Below, piece after piece: positions 46,953-58,427 of a DNA stretch of 64,000 nucleotides. Numbering within the stretch: position 1 is the stretch's first letter; each line of letters opens with the position of its first letter. A model generated the notes under the pieces. It searched no databases, was not told the DNA's origin, and worked only from the letters and a program-made list of their open reading frames with translations. Location: the NCBI GenBank assembly GCA_947489525.1, contig CANLDW010000006.1, forward strand, positions 62,001-126,000. The letters are read 5' to 3'. The DNA is from an uncultured Psychrobacter sp. GTDB lineage: Bacteria > Pseudomonadota > Gammaproteobacteria > Pseudomonadales > Moraxellaceae. The position numbers and the translations under genes were made by a program.

Positions 46953-47130
46953 GTTATGAGTAACCTATGCAAACGATGCTTAATTCTATTCTCATAAAGC
47001 CACGCGTTGCTCTTGGAAGCGTTTACGACATTGCTACCTATACCACCAAGTATTAGTAGTAGTATAAAATGATCGAAAATAAGCGCCTTATGTCCGATGT
47101 GTTAATTGTATATTGTAAGGAATGTAAGCT

Positions 47131-48096
47131 ATGGCATTGACGCCTGATAAAACTGAAAACCTGCCAACACGTATTGCTGTTTTATTTCCTGGGCAGGGCT
47201 CACAAGTGGTTGGTATGTTAGAAGAGCTTAGTGAGATTTATCCGCAAGTTCTCGATACCTTTGCTGAAGCCAGCACTGTACTTGGTGAGGATTTATGGGC
47301 GATTTGCCAAAATGAAGCGCGTTTAAACCAAACTGAGTACACTCAGCCTGCGCTCTTAGCAGCAAGTATTGCAATATGGCGTATTTTAAAAGATAAGATC
47401 GAAAAGCCTTGTTATCTGGCAGGACATTCTCTAGGGGAGTACAGTGCCCTGTGCGCAGCTGGTGTATTGAGCTTTGCTGATGCTATTAAGCTAGTTCATA
47501 AACGTGGTCAACTGATGCAGCGAGCGGTTGCAGATATAGATACAGCGATGGCTGCTGTGTTAGGTCTTGAGGATCAGCGCGTCGAGACCTTGTGTGAACA
47601 AGCAGCGCAGCATGTCGATGGTGCAGTGGTTGGGGCGGCAAACTTTAATAGTCCAGGACAAGTGGTGGTCTCAGGTAATGCTATTGGAGTTGGCGCAGTG
47701 ATCGATAAAGTACAGAACACAGGTAAAAAGGCTATTGCGTTGAAAGTAAGCGTGCCCTCACATTGCGCGTTGATGCAGCCTGCCAGTGATGCTTTGGCGA
47801 CTGAGCTTGCTGGCATAACTTTTGAGCAGGCGAGCATTCCTGTTATTCAAAATCGACATGCCAAAGTTGAAACTAATAGCCTTAATATTAAGCAAGCACT
47901 GACGGAGCAGTTAAGCGAACCCGTGCTATGGTCACAAACCATGCAAGAGTTAGCAGATAAGCAGATTAATATGCTTATCGAATGCGGTAGTGGCAATGTG
48001 CTGAGCAATTTAGCCAAGCGCCAAGCCCATCCTATCGTTAGTTATCCGACGGATCGACCTGCTCGTATTGATAAACTATTGGAGGTGCTCTCATGA
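47131..48096 (+). CDS. fabD: Malonyl-CoA:ACP transacylase
   Basis: A 321-residue enzyme that loads malonyl groups onto acyl carrier protein for fatty acid synthesis. LFPGQGSQVVGML is the N-terminal motif, AGHSLGEYSALCAAG holds the catalytic Ser and the region VSVPSHCALMQPA the His. Normal length. AAGGA is 9 nt upstream. Its stop overlaps the fabG ATG (ATGA). plsX and fabH, which precede fabD in E. coli, are absent here. Confidence 0.97.
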   Translation: MALTPDKTENLPTRIAVLFPGQGSQVVGMLEELSEIYPQVLDTFAEASTVLGEDLWAICQNEARLNQTEYTQPALLAASIAIWRILKDKIEKPCYLAGHSLGEYSALCAAGVLSFADAIKLVHKRGQLMQRAVADIDTAMAAVLGLEDQRVETLCEQAAQHVDGAVVGAANFNSPGQVVVSGNAIGVGAVIDKVQNTGKKAIALKVSVPSHCALMQPASDALATELAGITFEQASIPVIQNRHAKVETNSLNIKQALTEQLSEPVLWSQTMQELADKQINMLIECGSGNVLSNLAKRQAHPIVSYPTDRPARIDKLLEVLS

Positions 48097-48821
48097 GCCG
48101 TACGATTACGCTAGTTACAGGAGCCAGCCGCGGTATTGGTAAAGCGGTGGCCAAACGCTTTGCCAAAGAAGGTCACTTCGTTATTGGCACGGCTACGACA
48201 GAAAAAGGCGCCAATCTCATAGACGATTACCTGCATGATACAGGCGGTATTGGGCGTGTGCTTGATGTGCGTGATAGTGCCCAAATCGATAAGTTATTTG
48301 AAGAGATTGAAAGTGTTTACGGTGCGGTACAAGTCCTTGTCAATAACGCTGGCGTGACTCAAGACGGTCTCTTGATGCGTATGAAGGATGAGGACTGGGA
48401 GAATGTCGTTGATACCAATTTGACCTCGGTTTATCGTATGAGCAAACGCGCGGTACGCGGTATGATGAAAGCGCGCCGTGGTCGTATCATCAATATCACC
48501 TCTGTCGTTGCACAAATGGGTAATGCTGGTCAGTCAAACTACGCGGCAACAAAAGCCGGGGTGGAGGGCTTTAGTCGTACGCTCGCTCGTGAGATCGGCT
48601 CGCGTCAAGTAACGATCAATTGCGTCGCTCCAGGTCTAATTGAGACGGATATGACCGATGAGCTTGATGAGCGTCTGCTAAATTCCATGCTTGATGCGGT
48701 ACCCATTAGCAGATTAGGACAACCTGAGGATATAGCAGCGGCTGTACTATTTTTAGCGAGTGATGAAGCCAGTTATATTACGGGTGCCGTTCTACCCGTA
48801 AATGGTGGTATGTACATGTAG
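48093..48821 (+). CDS. fabG: 3-oxoacyl-ACP reductase
   Basis: A 242-residue short-chain dehydrogenase that reduces 3-ketoacyl-ACP with NADPH. VTGASRGIGKAVAKRF is the cofactor loop, NNAGVTQDGLLMRM the NNAG motif, and the Ser-Tyr-Lys triad is in ITSVVAQMGNAGQSNYAATKAG (in pieces). The end YITGAVLPVNGGMYM is standard. Overlaps fabD by 4 nt. Confidence 0.97.
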   Translation: MSRTITLVTGASRGIGKAVAKRFAKEGHFVIGTATTEKGANLIDDYLHDTGGIGRVLDVRDSAQIDKLFEEIESVYGAVQVLVNNAGVTQDGLLMRMKDEDWENVVDTNLTSVYRMSKRAVRGMMKARRGRIINITSVVAQMGNAGQSNYAATKAGVEGFSRTLAREIGSRQVTINCVAPGLIETDMTDELDERLLNSMLDAVPISRLGQPEDIAAAVLFLASDEASYITGAVLPVNGGMYM

Positions 48822-49093
48822 ATAAACGCGTTACATACTGATAATAAAAATTTGTGTGAACGAGTGTAAACTATAATGGATGATGATATAATGCCGATTA
48901 CTTTTAAGGTAAAGACCTGTATTATAGTAGGGCTTTATTGACGTAGCAGTTAGGCGTTTAAACATCCAAACGTTAAATGAGATAATTCAATAAGGTATCA
49001 GTAGTCACTTTAGTTGATGGACGCGCTTTATAAAGAATTATATTTTATAGTTATAACCATTTAAAAACGATAATCAAAACGGGAGAGACCTAT

Positions 49094-49330
49094 ATGAGTA
49101 ATGATACTGAGTTAAGAGTTAAGTCTGCAGTTGCTGAGCAATTAGGTATGAATGTTGAAGACATCAGTAATGATGCTTCTTTTATGGAAGATCTAGGCGC
49201 AGATTCATTGGATCTAGTTGAGCTTGTTATGTCTTTTGAGAGTGACTTTGGTATTACTATTCCAGATGAAGATTCAGCTGAATTAACAACCGTACAAAAA
49301 GCAATCGACTACGTACAGGCTCAATTGTAA
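49094..49330 (+). CDS. acpP: Acyl carrier protein
   Basis: A 78-residue acidic carrier. The Ser of [18 protein letters not shown] carries phosphopantetheine. It is 272 nt downstream of fabG, a gap large enough for a separate promoter; TATAAT at 48872-48877 is a -10 candidate with a weak -35. GGGAGAG lies upstream of the start and a terminator follows. Confidence 0.98.
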   Translation: MSNDTELRVKSAVAEQLGMNVEDISNDASFMEDLGADSLDLVELVMSFESDFGITIPDEDSAELTTVQKAIDYVQAQL

Positions 49331-49370
49331 TTGTCGTCACTTTAGCTTTTGTACGCCCAGTTAGTCTAAT

Positions 49371-49402
49371 ACCGCTTATCTTTATTGGTAGGCGGTTTTT
49401 TT
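49371..49402 (+). terminator. Terminator after acpP
   Basis: ACCGCTTA and TAGGCGGT pair (one G-U) around a 10-nt loop and run into seven T. Confidence 0.8.
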
Positions 49403-49610
49403 ATATCGAATAGTTTATACCTGCTACGTCAACATAACATTATTCAACATAGCTTTACGATGCTAAATTTAAGCTTTTGCTATAATCAAAATCGGTCATC
49501 AGCGTAACCGAATCATAAAGCCTAAAAGAATCATTATAATTACAGATGCATGTAGGCAGCTATGATAAAAATACTGATGTGTTTATAATAAATATTTAAG
49601 GAGTAATAGA

Positions 49611-50120
49611 ATGGGTATATTTAGCTTTGCAAAAGATATCGGTGATAAAATTTTTAATCGTGATGACGACAAGCACGATGCGAATGTTGAGACAAAAGCC
49701 GACGCAAACACACCAGCGCCAGCAAATGAGCCATCAGCACAATCTGTTGCCAGTCTCCTTTTGCGCCGTATTCAGCAGCAAAATCTAAATATCGATAATC
49801 TCAAAGTAAAATATAATGGCGCTACCGATACTGCTGAGATTAGCGGAACAGCAAAAACTCAAGCAGATCGCGAAAAAGCAATTATTGCTATTGGTAATGT
49901 ACAGAATGTAGCCAAAGTAATCGATAACATCGATATTATTGATGATGCACCAGAATCAACGATGTATACCGTAAAGTCTGGTGATACATTGTCGAAGATT
50001 GCCAAAGATGTCTACGGTTCTGCGAGTGACTACATGCAGATATTTGAAGCGAATAAACCTATGCTCTCTGATCCAGATAAAATTTATCCAGGACAAGTGC
50101 TACGTATTCCTAAACCCTAA
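49611..50120 (+). CDS. BON and LysM domain protein (Kbp/YgaU-like)
   Basis: A 169-residue protein. The start MGIFSFAKDIGDKIFN, a BON domain at about residues 45-112 (LRRIQQQNLNIDNLKVKYN, ADREKAIIAIGNV) and a C-terminal LysM at about 118-167 (YTVKSGDTLSKIAKDVYG, PDKIYPGQVLRIP) are the architecture of E. coli Kbp (YgaU), a cytoplasmic potassium-binding protein. It has a low-complexity Ala/Asn/Pro linker before BON. AAGGAG is 8 nt upstream. Potassium binding is inferred by homology only. Confidence 0.9.
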   Translation: MGIFSFAKDIGDKIFNRDDDKHDANVETKADANTPAPANEPSAQSVASLLLRRIQQQNLNIDNLKVKYNGATDTAEISGTAKTQADREKAIIAIGNVQNVAKVIDNIDIIDDAPESTMYTVKSGDTLSKIAKDVYGSASDYMQIFEANKPMLSDPDKIYPGQVLRIPKP

Positions 50121-50199
50121 TGGGTAGCTTATTGCTAGTATTTAGCTGGTATAAATCGAACTTTAATAGTCTTAAGCCTAAACCTAATCTTATAGCAAG

Positions 50200-50226
50200 A
50201 ACGCTCCTTTGATAGGAGCGTTTTTT
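50200..50226 (+). terminator. Terminator between the BON-LysM gene and queG
   Basis: AACGCTCCT and AGGAGCGTT form a 9-bp stem and continue into T. It lies between convergent genes. Confidence 0.85.
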
Positions 50227-50241
50227 ATTGCTGTTCTAGTT

Positions 50242-51426
50242 TTAAGCCAGCGGCGTGCGTAGTTTAAGTTGTTGCTCGTTAATAGCCCAAATAATGTGTT
50301 CATCTAACATATCGTTGTGATGTCCCAATCTAGATCTGAGTGCCTCTATTATCAGCTTATCAGGGTTAGCATTGCCTAATCCAAGTGCAACATTACGCAA
50401 AAAGTTTAGATAACCAGTACGTCTTAGCGGACTGCCTTGGGTGTTCTCTAAAAAAGTCGTTTCTGTCCACTGCCACAGCTCAAGTAAGCTGCTGTTATCT
50501 AGATTATGCCGCGGTTCAAAGTCAGCTACGCAAGTGATACTGGCATAGCGATTCCACGGACAGATCAGCTGACAATCGTCGCAACCAAAGACGCGATTGC
50601 CAATAGCGCGGCGATACTTGGTATCGATAACACCATCGTGCTCAATGGTCAGATAAGAGATACAGGCAGCAGCGTTAAGCTCGTAAGGAGCGACAATCGC
50701 TTGGGTAGGGCAGATATCGATACAAGCCGTACAGCTACCGCAGTGGTCTGTAACGGGGTTATCTTCAGGTAGTGCAAGACTGATGAATAGCTCACCAAGC
50801 ACAAAGAAGGATCCTGCTTGCTTATTAAGAAGTAGGGTGTGTTTGCCCGTCCAACCCAGACCTGCCGCATCAGCAATAGGGCGCTCAAAAATAGGCGCAG
50901 AATCACTAAAGGGACGAAATACAAAATCAGACTCCGCGCCAATCGCTAAGTGTTGCCAAGCGGGAAGCATCGACTCTATTTTTAAGGCCAGCTGTTTTAG
51001 ACGGCTACGCATGGTCTTATGATAATCACGTCCCCGAGCATAGCGAGCAATAATGCCTTGATTGGGATAAGCATTATCCTCAACAGTACGAGGAACAGGA
51101 GCTTCGGTTAAATAGTCCATGCGCACACTGATGATAGTTTTTGCGCCTGCAACTAACTGCTCAGGATGAGCCCGCAAGTGATGATTATTATGCATAAATC
51201 CAAGCGTGCCCTCATAGCCTTTATCAAGCCAGCGCTCTAGATATATCATTTGCTCAGCAAACAAAGGATGGTGTACAGATAAAAACCCACAAGCGCTAAA
51301 GCCAAGCTGCTGTGCTTGTTCAGTGATCCATAGTTTGACTTCAGCTGGTGTCGTAAAGCTAAGAGTATTGACGGCAATACGCTGGCTTGAGTCTTTGATA
51401 GGGGGTGATGGAGGCACAGAGGACAT
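50242..51426 (-). CDS. queG: Epoxyqueuosine reductase
   Basis: A 394-residue cobalamin-dependent iron-sulfur enzyme that makes queuosine in tRNA from epoxyqueuosine. The two cluster motifs are CGSCTACIDICPTQAI and CDDCQLICPWNR; GYLNFLRNVALGLGN is the conserved helix near the C-terminus. Slightly longer than the 379-residue E. coli enzyme. Divergent from the NAD(P)HX repair gene, a common arrangement. Confidence 0.96.
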   Translation of the reverse strand: MSSVPPSPPIKDSSQRIAVNTLSFTTPAEVKLWITEQAQQLGFSACGFLSVHHPLFAEQMIYLERWLDKGYEGTLGFMHNNHHLRAHPEQLVAGAKTIISVRMDYLTEAPVPRTVEDNAYPNQGIIARYARGRDYHKTMRSRLKQLALKIESMLPAWQHLAIGAESDFVFRPFSDSAPIFERPIADAAGLGWTGKHTLLLNKQAGSFFVLGELFISLALPEDNPVTDHCGSCTACIDICPTQAIVAPYELNAAACISYLTIEHDGVIDTKYRRAIGNRVFGCDDCQLICPWNRYASITCVADFEPRHNLDNSSLLELWQWTETTFLENTQGSPLRRTGYLNFLRNVALGLGNANPDKLIIEALRSRLGHHNDMLDEHIIWAINEQQLKLRTPLA

Positions 51427-51687
51427 AGTGGGTTCAAACTTAATACAGTTATCGAAAGCGAGCAGATCTACTTATTGTACAGGTTGCACAACTTATATAA
51501 ATGGATGAGTAACACTTATACTCTATGTTAAGCCTACTTAGGGTAAGTACAAGTATAAAATATAATCGCAGTCATATCGATACACAAGCTCGACTGTGAC
51601 TTTGTTACCCTGATACCAGACGAATCGATCTATTGTTACAACACTCTTATAACGGGTACTAAAATCTAAAAATATAAAGGAGTATGT

Positions 51688-53436
51688 ATGTTTATGACAT
51701 CTTTGCAAGCGTCGTACAACAGACCTATTGGTCTATACCATAGCGAGCAAATACAAGCTAGAGAGCAAGCTTGGTTCGATGAGGGTCACGATAGTTTTGG
51801 GCTTATGCAGCAAGCTGCTTGGCAGATGACGCAGCATATTACAGACAGCTATGATCGGCGCATAAAAAATGCACCTGCTTGTTTACGTGGTAAAGAATCG
51901 CCACGCGCTAGTGTTTGGGTTGGAGGTGGTAACAATGGCGGTGACGGTTGGCTCATTGCTCACTACTTGCAACATGCAGGCTGGCAAGTACAAGTGGTTA
52001 CCGTAGGTATTAATAAGCAAGATGTTACGACCGATCAGCATATTGATACGGACAGCGATAAAGATGACTTACCTGATGTCCTAAAAGCGCAGCGAAAAGC
52101 TCATACCTGCCAAGTACTACGCTTTGAGGATTATGAGGACGAATTGAGCGAGTTAAAGCAAGCTGATGTGTACGTTGATGCTTTGTTCGGTATCGGCTTA
52201 GATCGCGCGCCACAAGGGGTTTATAAAAAAGCTATTCTTGCATTTAATCAGCATACCTCCAACCACAAATCTTTAGCAATCGCCGTTGACGTACCAAGCG
52301 GACTCGTTGCTTCTACAGGGCAAGTATTTAAAGGAGTCGGGGTAAATGCTGATATAACACTGTGTTTAATCGCTCGTAAATTGGGGCTGCATACCAAGGA
52401 CGGTGTCGATCATAGCGGCATAGTCATCGATATACCACTCATACCTAACGTTGCCTCTAAACCTTGTGCCCCATTAGCTACTTTGGTCAATCAAGCGCAC
52501 TGTTTTTCTCCCCGCCGGCAAAACAGTTATAAAGGGAGTTATGGTCATGTTCTTGTAATCGCTGGCAATCAAATAGAGGGCTCGCAAGGTATGGGTGGTG
52601 CGGCGATACTCTCATCTGCCAGTAGCATGGCAGCAGGAGCTGGCAAGATTACGGTTGCCTGTCATCGTGACTTTCATGGCGCACTACTTACCTCGCTACC
52701 AGACGCTATGACGATTAATTTGCATGACAAAGAGGGCGTTACGACTCTTATCAAAGATGCTAGCCTTATCGCTATTGGTATGGGACTGGGTCGCGATAAA
52801 AAAGCGCAAGAGTTATTCGTTAGTTATTTGCAAGCGGCAATAGCCGAGAATAAAAGGCTGGTCATCGATGCTGATGGTCTGTATCACTTAGCCCAATTGC
52901 AAGCACGTGGTCACGATATTATTGCTACCCTCAAAGCGCATAGCCAACAGCATACCGTTTGTTTTACTCCGCATAGTGGTGAGGCAGCTAAAATGCTTGA
53001 TAAAGACATAGATACGGTTGAAAACGATCGACTAGCAGCAATCAAAGCGTGCGCTGAACGCTACGGTGGTAATTGGGTGCTCAAAGGCGCAGGCTCCTTG
53101 GTATTAGAACAAACCGATCAGCAAACGCAAATCTATGTCTGTAAGGTGGGTAACTCAGGTATGGCAACAGCAGGTATGGGCGACGTTTTGTCAGGTGTGA
53201 TAGCAGGTCTGCTAGCGCAAGAAGATATCGCAGACGAAGCGCACAGTTTACATCAAGCCGTCTTGATACATGGGCTAGCAGGAGATGTATTAGTCAAAGA
53301 CGAGGCTATCGATGAGTGTAATACCTGTTCAAGAATGACAAGTCGCCAGCGTCCATTATTAATTGGACAGCGCGGGCTACAAGCACAGGACATGCCTTAT
53401 GCTATCCGCCACGTGATAGATCAGTTAACTGTCTAA
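51688..53436 (+). CDS. nnr: Bifunctional NAD(P)H-hydrate repair enzyme (epimerase/dehydratase)
   Basis: A 582-residue fusion that repairs hydrated NADH and NADPH. The N-terminal YjeF_N epimerase (about 1-260) has VWVGGGNNGGDGWLIAHYL and VDALFGIGLDRAPQG. The C-terminal ADP-dependent dehydratase (about 275-575) has NSYKGSYGHVLVIAGN, VCFTPHSGEAAKML, WVLKGAGSLV and GNSGMATAGMGDVLSGVIAGLLAQ (in pieces). The N-terminal domain holds an unusual insertion rich in Asp and Thr (about residues 112-134). AAGGAG precedes the ATG. Confidence 0.95.
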   Translation: MFMTSLQASYNRPIGLYHSEQIQAREQAWFDEGHDSFGLMQQAAWQMTQHITDSYDRRIKNAPACLRGKESPRASVWVGGGNNGGDGWLIAHYLQHAGWQVQVVTVGINKQDVTTDQHIDTDSDKDDLPDVLKAQRKAHTCQVLRFEDYEDELSELKQADVYVDALFGIGLDRAPQGVYKKAILAFNQHTSNHKSLAIAVDVPSGLVASTGQVFKGVGVNADITLCLIARKLGLHTKDGVDHSGIVIDIPLIPNVASKPCAPLATLVNQAHCFSPRRQNSYKGSYGHVLVIAGNQIEGSQGMGGAAILSSASSMAAGAGKITVACHRDFHGALLTSLPDAMTINLHDKEGVTTLIKDASLIAIGMGLGRDKKAQELFVSYLQAAIAENKRLVIDADGLYHLAQLQARGHDIIATLKAHSQQHTVCFTPHSGEAAKMLDKDIDTVENDRLAAIKACAERYGGNWVLKGAGSLVLEQTDQQTQIYVCKVGNSGMATAGMGDVLSGVIAGLLAQEDIADEAHSLHQAVLIHGLAGDVLVKDEAIDECNTCSRMTSRQRPLLIGQRGLQAQDMPYAIRHVIDQLTV

Positions 53437-53512
53437 TGTTAGCAATGCTACCATGCTGTGCGGTACAACCAATAGGATGATTAATATCTTATCGATCAGT
53501 ATCTTATGTAAG

Positions 53513-54010
53513 TTAGACCGTGTCACCAGTACAGTATTGATTGATAGCCTGCTGCACGCGCTCACGTTTAATTTCGATCTCACGGCCATCGAGATAATCG
53601 CGTTTACCGCTACTATCCATCTCGTAGATGCGTCCGCCAACGTTGAGATTGGTTAAGTTGTTACGTAAAGATTGACAACGCCGGGCAGTCTCACTCGCTT
53701 CTTGCGCTTTGAGACGCGCCTCTAACTGGGCGATACGCTGGTCTTCTGCGCTTACAGTATTATCCTCTTGGCTGGCATCAGTTTTACCTGCCATCTGACC
53801 ACTGTCGTTTTGTCTGCCATCGCTACGAAACTCAATGACTTCTATACTTCTACCGTTTTGCGGAGCGTGTTGGCTGTACTTCACCTCACCATGAGCGCCA
53901 ATAGACTTATAAACTTGTACGGCGTGACTGGCATTCATCGACAGCGTAAGCAAAGCGGCAGTGCTGATCGTTGTTAGCAGTTTGGCAGTATTGAGTAAAG
54001 CGTGTGCCAT
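53513..54010 (-). CDS. DUF4124 domain secreted protein
   Basis: A 165-residue exported protein. A signal peptide (about residues 1-30, LLTTISTAALLTLSMNASHA) with cleavage after AxA is followed by VYKSIGAHGEVKYSQHAP, the DUF4124 motif, then an Asp/Gln-rich linker and a helical region (IAQLEARLKAQEASETARRC). The two Cys near the end may form a disulfide. Function unknown. AAGGA is 9 nt upstream. Convergent with the repair enzyme gene. Confidence 0.88.
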   Translation of the reverse strand: MAHALLNTAKLLTTISTAALLTLSMNASHAVQVYKSIGAHGEVKYSQHAPQNGRSIEVIEFRSDGRQNDSGQMAGKTDASQEDNTVSAEDQRIAQLEARLKAQEASETARRCQSLRNNLTNLNVGGRIYEMDSSGKRDYLDGREIEIKRERVQQAINQYCTGDTV

Positions 54011-54861
54011 AGTTGCAATCCTTTTTTTTAGGTAAAAATATACGGTTCGAAATCATCGTTATCATGAAAGTAGGTATATGATAAGTAGCGACTCATTCAT
54101 ACTTAATCACTCATAGTAACTAATAACTTACAGTATAAATACAATAGCGTTTGATTTTAGCAAATTATACTAATACATGTATATTATTTAATAGCCAATA
54201 TACGCGCATAGGTCTATAAGTTTTTCTTGACAATAGCGGCTAAAACCTTGAGTATATTAGCAGTTGATTGGTCAGTGAACGGCTTTTATTATATTGCCGT
54301 GGCACTTGAGAATAATAAGTCTAGGTTACTTATCGGTAGCTTGAGATTTTTATTTTCTTTGTGACAATAATATAGCAAGGATAGCAGGTTACTAGTGCTA
54401 TCAGCTATGTATGTTGTCTCCGGACTTATCCGTCTACAATGACTAAGATGAACTTATTATTTTAAACGTACGGGTCAATCCTGTATAACGAGTAAGCATA
54501 CTATGAGACGTTGTTAATTAATCCTAGTATGTATCAAGTAGCTACTTACTAATAAAGTGGCAGTAGAGTTGTTGCTATCCATTTAAATTATGGGTTTACT
54601 CTAATCTTGTATTACTATCTAATAGTGAGCCTCTTTAAAGATGCATTCGCATCTTGTCGCTGTACAACGATAAAATCCTGTCACCGCACTGACCTTTTGT
54701 AACTCATAACTTTTATACGTCGTTAGTATTAACGATCTGTTTAAAGACAAATGAGCATATATTCTAGGTATCGATTGTCATCATTGATATAAAGTATATC
54801 CCTAATAACGGGTTAGACTTATAAAAGATAGCAATCTTTGCCATAAATAAAGGTGATAACA
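54011..54861 (+). promoter_or_regulatory. 851-nt AT-rich region upstream of ilvI
   Basis: No gene is supported. A promoter candidate is TTGACA (54227-54232) with AGTATA at 54251-54256 (18-nt spacer). A 7-bp hairpin AAGATGC-ATTC-GCATCTT lies at 54638-54655. I looked for an Ile/Val/Leu-rich leader peptide followed by an attenuator and did not find one. The leader is long for an ilv operon, so other regulation is possible. Confidence 0.45.
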
Positions 54862-56688
54862 GTGACGCAAACCACGCAAAGTCCAAACATGACTGGCGGG
54901 CCCACTCAAACGGGTAATGCCGCCAAAAATTTTGAAGAAAAGCAGCAACGTCTTGCCAAAAGCGATGAGCCTGTGATGCTATCTGGTGCCGAGATGTTAG
55001 TGCAAGCACTGACGGATGAGGGCGTCAAATATATATTTGGTTATCCTGGCGGCGCGGTGCTGCATATCTATGATGCCTTGTTCCAACAAGAGCATATCGA
55101 ACACATCCTAGTACGTCACGAGCAGGCTGCCGGTCATATGGCAGATGCATATTCGCGCGTGACGGGTGGCTGCGGAGTGGTACTCGCTACGTCAGGTCCC
55201 GGTGCGACCAATACCGTAACGGCGATTGCAACTGCCTTTATGGATTCGGTACCTATGGTAGTCATCTCGGGTCAAGTGCCTAGTAGCCTCATCGGGGAAG
55301 ATGCGTTTCAAGAAACGGATATGGTTGGCGTGTCGCGTCCTATCGTCAAACACAGTTTTCAAGTACGTCATGCCACCGAAATCCCAATGATTGTCAAAAA
55401 AGCCTTTTATATAGCACAGTCTGGACGTCCAGGCCCAGTAGTGATCGACGTGCCTAAAGATATGACTGCGCCTAATGAAAAGTTCGCTTATGAGTACCCA
55501 GATGAGGTCTTTATGCGCTCTTATCAGCCCTCAAATAAAGGTCATAGCGGTCAGATCAAAAAAGCCGTCGAGACACTGCTAGCCGCTAAGCGTCCTGTGG
55601 TTTATGCAGGCGGTGGTATTGTCTGGAGCAAAGCGCACAATGAGCTCACTGAGCTTGCGCATCGTTTGAATCTACCTGTGACTAACACGCTCATGGGACT
55701 TGGGACGTTTCCGGGCGCAGATAAGCAGTTCTTAGGTATGCTCGGTATGCACGGAACCTATGAAGCCAATATGAGTATGCATCACTCAGATGTGATCTTA
55801 GCTGTGGGTGCGCGCTTCGATGATCGCGTTACTAACAACATCAATAAATTCTGTCCTGATGCTACAGTGATTCACGTTGACATAGATCCGGCGTCTATTT
55901 CAAAAACGATCTTCGCTCATATCCCTATTGTTGGCGACCTAAAGTCAGTACTTGGTGATATGTTAGAGATTATCGGCGATGACAAGACGTTAGATCAGCC
56001 CGCCCTCAATGACTGGTGGTCACAGATTAATGAATGGCGTAAGCGTCACGGTCTACGCTATGACACCAGTACCGAGCAGGGTATTAAGCCGCAAAGCGTG
56101 GTACAGGCCTTGGACAAAGTGACTAATAGCAAAGCCATTATCACAAGCGACGTCGGTCAGCATCAAATGTTTGCAGCGCTGTACTATACTTATTTAGAGC
56201 CAGGTCAATGGCTCAATTCAGGCGGACTTGGCACTATGGGCGTGGGTCTACCGTACGCTATGGCAGCCAAACTTACAAACCCTGATCGCGATGTTGTTTG
56301 TATCACAGGCGAAGGCTCTATTCAGATGAATATCCAAGAGCTATCCACCTGCTTACAGTACAACTTACCCGTTAAAATACTCAATTTAAATAATGCGCAG
56401 CTAGGTATGGTCAAGCAGTGGCAAGACATGCTGTATGAAGGTCGTCACGCACAGTCTTATATGGATTCACTACCAGACTTTGTCAAGTTAGCCGAGAGCT
56501 ATGGTCACGTCGGTATCAAGATCACAGATCCTGAGACGATGGAGGCGCAGCTGGCAGAAGCTATGGCTATGACAGATAAACTGGTGTTTATTGACGTTTA
56601 TGTCGATCGTAACGAACACGTCTATCCGATGCAGATCGCTGGACAGACTATGCGTGATATGTGGTTAACAAAAGGGGAGCGTACTTGA
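54862..56688 (+). CDS. ilvI: Acetolactate synthase large subunit
   Basis: A 608-residue thiamine-diphosphate enzyme that starts branched-chain amino acid synthesis. The start is a GTG at 54862 with AAGGTGA spaced correctly; other starts lack a site. [31 protein letters not shown] (catalytic Glu), [15 protein letters not shown], the C-terminal ThDP motif [12 protein letters not shown] and [13 protein letters not shown] are typical. The first 40 or so residues are a polar extension. The stop overlaps the ilvH ATG by one base. Confidence 0.96.
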   Translation: MTQTTQSPNMTGGPTQTGNAAKNFEEKQQRLAKSDEPVMLSGAEMLVQALTDEGVKYIFGYPGGAVLHIYDALFQQEHIEHILVRHEQAAGHMADAYSRVTGGCGVVLATSGPGATNTVTAIATAFMDSVPMVVISGQVPSSLIGEDAFQETDMVGVSRPIVKHSFQVRHATEIPMIVKKAFYIAQSGRPGPVVIDVPKDMTAPNEKFAYEYPDEVFMRSYQPSNKGHSGQIKKAVETLLAAKRPVVYAGGGIVWSKAHNELTELAHRLNLPVTNTLMGLGTFPGADKQFLGMLGMHGTYEANMSMHHSDVILAVGARFDDRVTNNINKFCPDATVIHVDIDPASISKTIFAHIPIVGDLKSVLGDMLEIIGDDKTLDQPALNDWWSQINEWRKRHGLRYDTSTEQGIKPQSVVQALDKVTNSKAIITSDVGQHQMFAALYYTYLEPGQWLNSGGLGTMGVGLPYAMAAKLTNPDRDVVCITGEGSIQMNIQELSTCLQYNLPVKILNLNNAQLGMVKQWQDMLYEGRHAQSYMDSLPDFVKLAESYGHVGIKITDPETMEAQLAEAMAMTDKLVFIDVYVDRNEHVYPMQIAGQTMRDMWLTKGERT

Positions 56689-57185
56689 TGCAACAGCAAC
56701 ATCTGATTTCGGTATTAATGGAAAACGAAGCGGGATCGCTGTCGCGTTTGGTTGGACTATTCTCGCAGCGCGGCTACAACATCGAGACACTTAACGTTGC
56801 GCCAACGGACGACCCTAGCATTTCACGCTTGACGCTCACGACGATTACGTCTCCTGAGAAAATTGAGCAAATCACGAAGCAATTGCATAAGTTGATTGAA
56901 GTGGTTAAAGTACTCAATCTATCGGATACCGTACACGTTGAGCGCGAGCTTATGCTCATAAAAGTGCGCGCAACGGGTAGCGTTCGAGAAGAGATCAAAC
57001 GCAGCGCGGATATTTTTCGCGCTCAGATTGTTGACGTTAATGCAAACCTATACACTATCCAGATCGTAGGTGATACCGCAAAGCTTGATGGTTTTATTGA
57101 TACCATCGGTCGTGAGCGCGTCTTAGAAGTCGTGCGCTCAGGTGTCATCGGTATTGCACGTGGCGAGAAGACACTTAGCGTTTAA
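56688..57185 (+). CDS. ilvH: Acetolactate synthase small (regulatory) subunit
   Basis: A 165-residue ACT-domain regulatory subunit that gives valine feedback. HLISVLMENEAGSLSRLVGLFSQRGYNIETLNV (in pieces) is the ACT domain and VVDVNANLYTIQIVGD-like sequence follows. I start it at the ATG at 56688 (MQQQHL), with GGGGAG upstream and a one-base overlap with ilvI (TGATG). Four 15-nt repeats begin within its last codons, each carrying an in-frame TAA. Confidence 0.96.
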   Translation: MQQQHLISVLMENEAGSLSRLVGLFSQRGYNIETLNVAPTDDPSISRLTLTTITSPEKIEQITKQLHKLIEVVKVLNLSDTVHVERELMLIKVRATGSVREEIKRSADIFRAQIVDVNANLYTIQIVGDTAKLDGFIDTIGRERVLEVVRSGVIGIARGEKTLSV

Positions 57186-57234
57186 ACAATTAGCGTCTAA
57201 ACACTCAACGTTTAAACACTTAGCGTCTAACTAA
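57175..57234 (+). repeat. Four 15-nt tandem repeats spanning the ilvH stop codon
   Basis: Units TTAGCGTTTAAACAA, TTAGCGTCTAAACAC, TCAACGTTTAAACAC and TTAGCGTCTAACTAA run head to tail. Because 15 is a multiple of three and the unit includes the ilvH stop, the extension carries a TAA in frame in every copy. Confidence 0.88.
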
Positions 57235-57317
57235 TTACCCAGTATCTACCTAAGTGCGCTACAGGTATAAGAGTATCTTATTTATCATCTAACCCCAACA
57301 CGACGCGCCTTTTATGA

Positions 57318-58385
<1,068 letters not shown>

Positions 58386-58427
58386 TAGCAACACAATCAA
58401 TACCGTAATGTTCTAAGCGATGATGAC

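Noticed and set aside
54751..54795. Short frame MSIYSRYRLSSLI as an ilv leader peptide
   Set aside because: It lacks clustered Ile/Val/Leu codons, a good binding site and a following terminator.
57175..57234. Possible CRISPR-like array
   Set aside because: The units are directly adjacent with no spacers, and no cas genes are present in the window.
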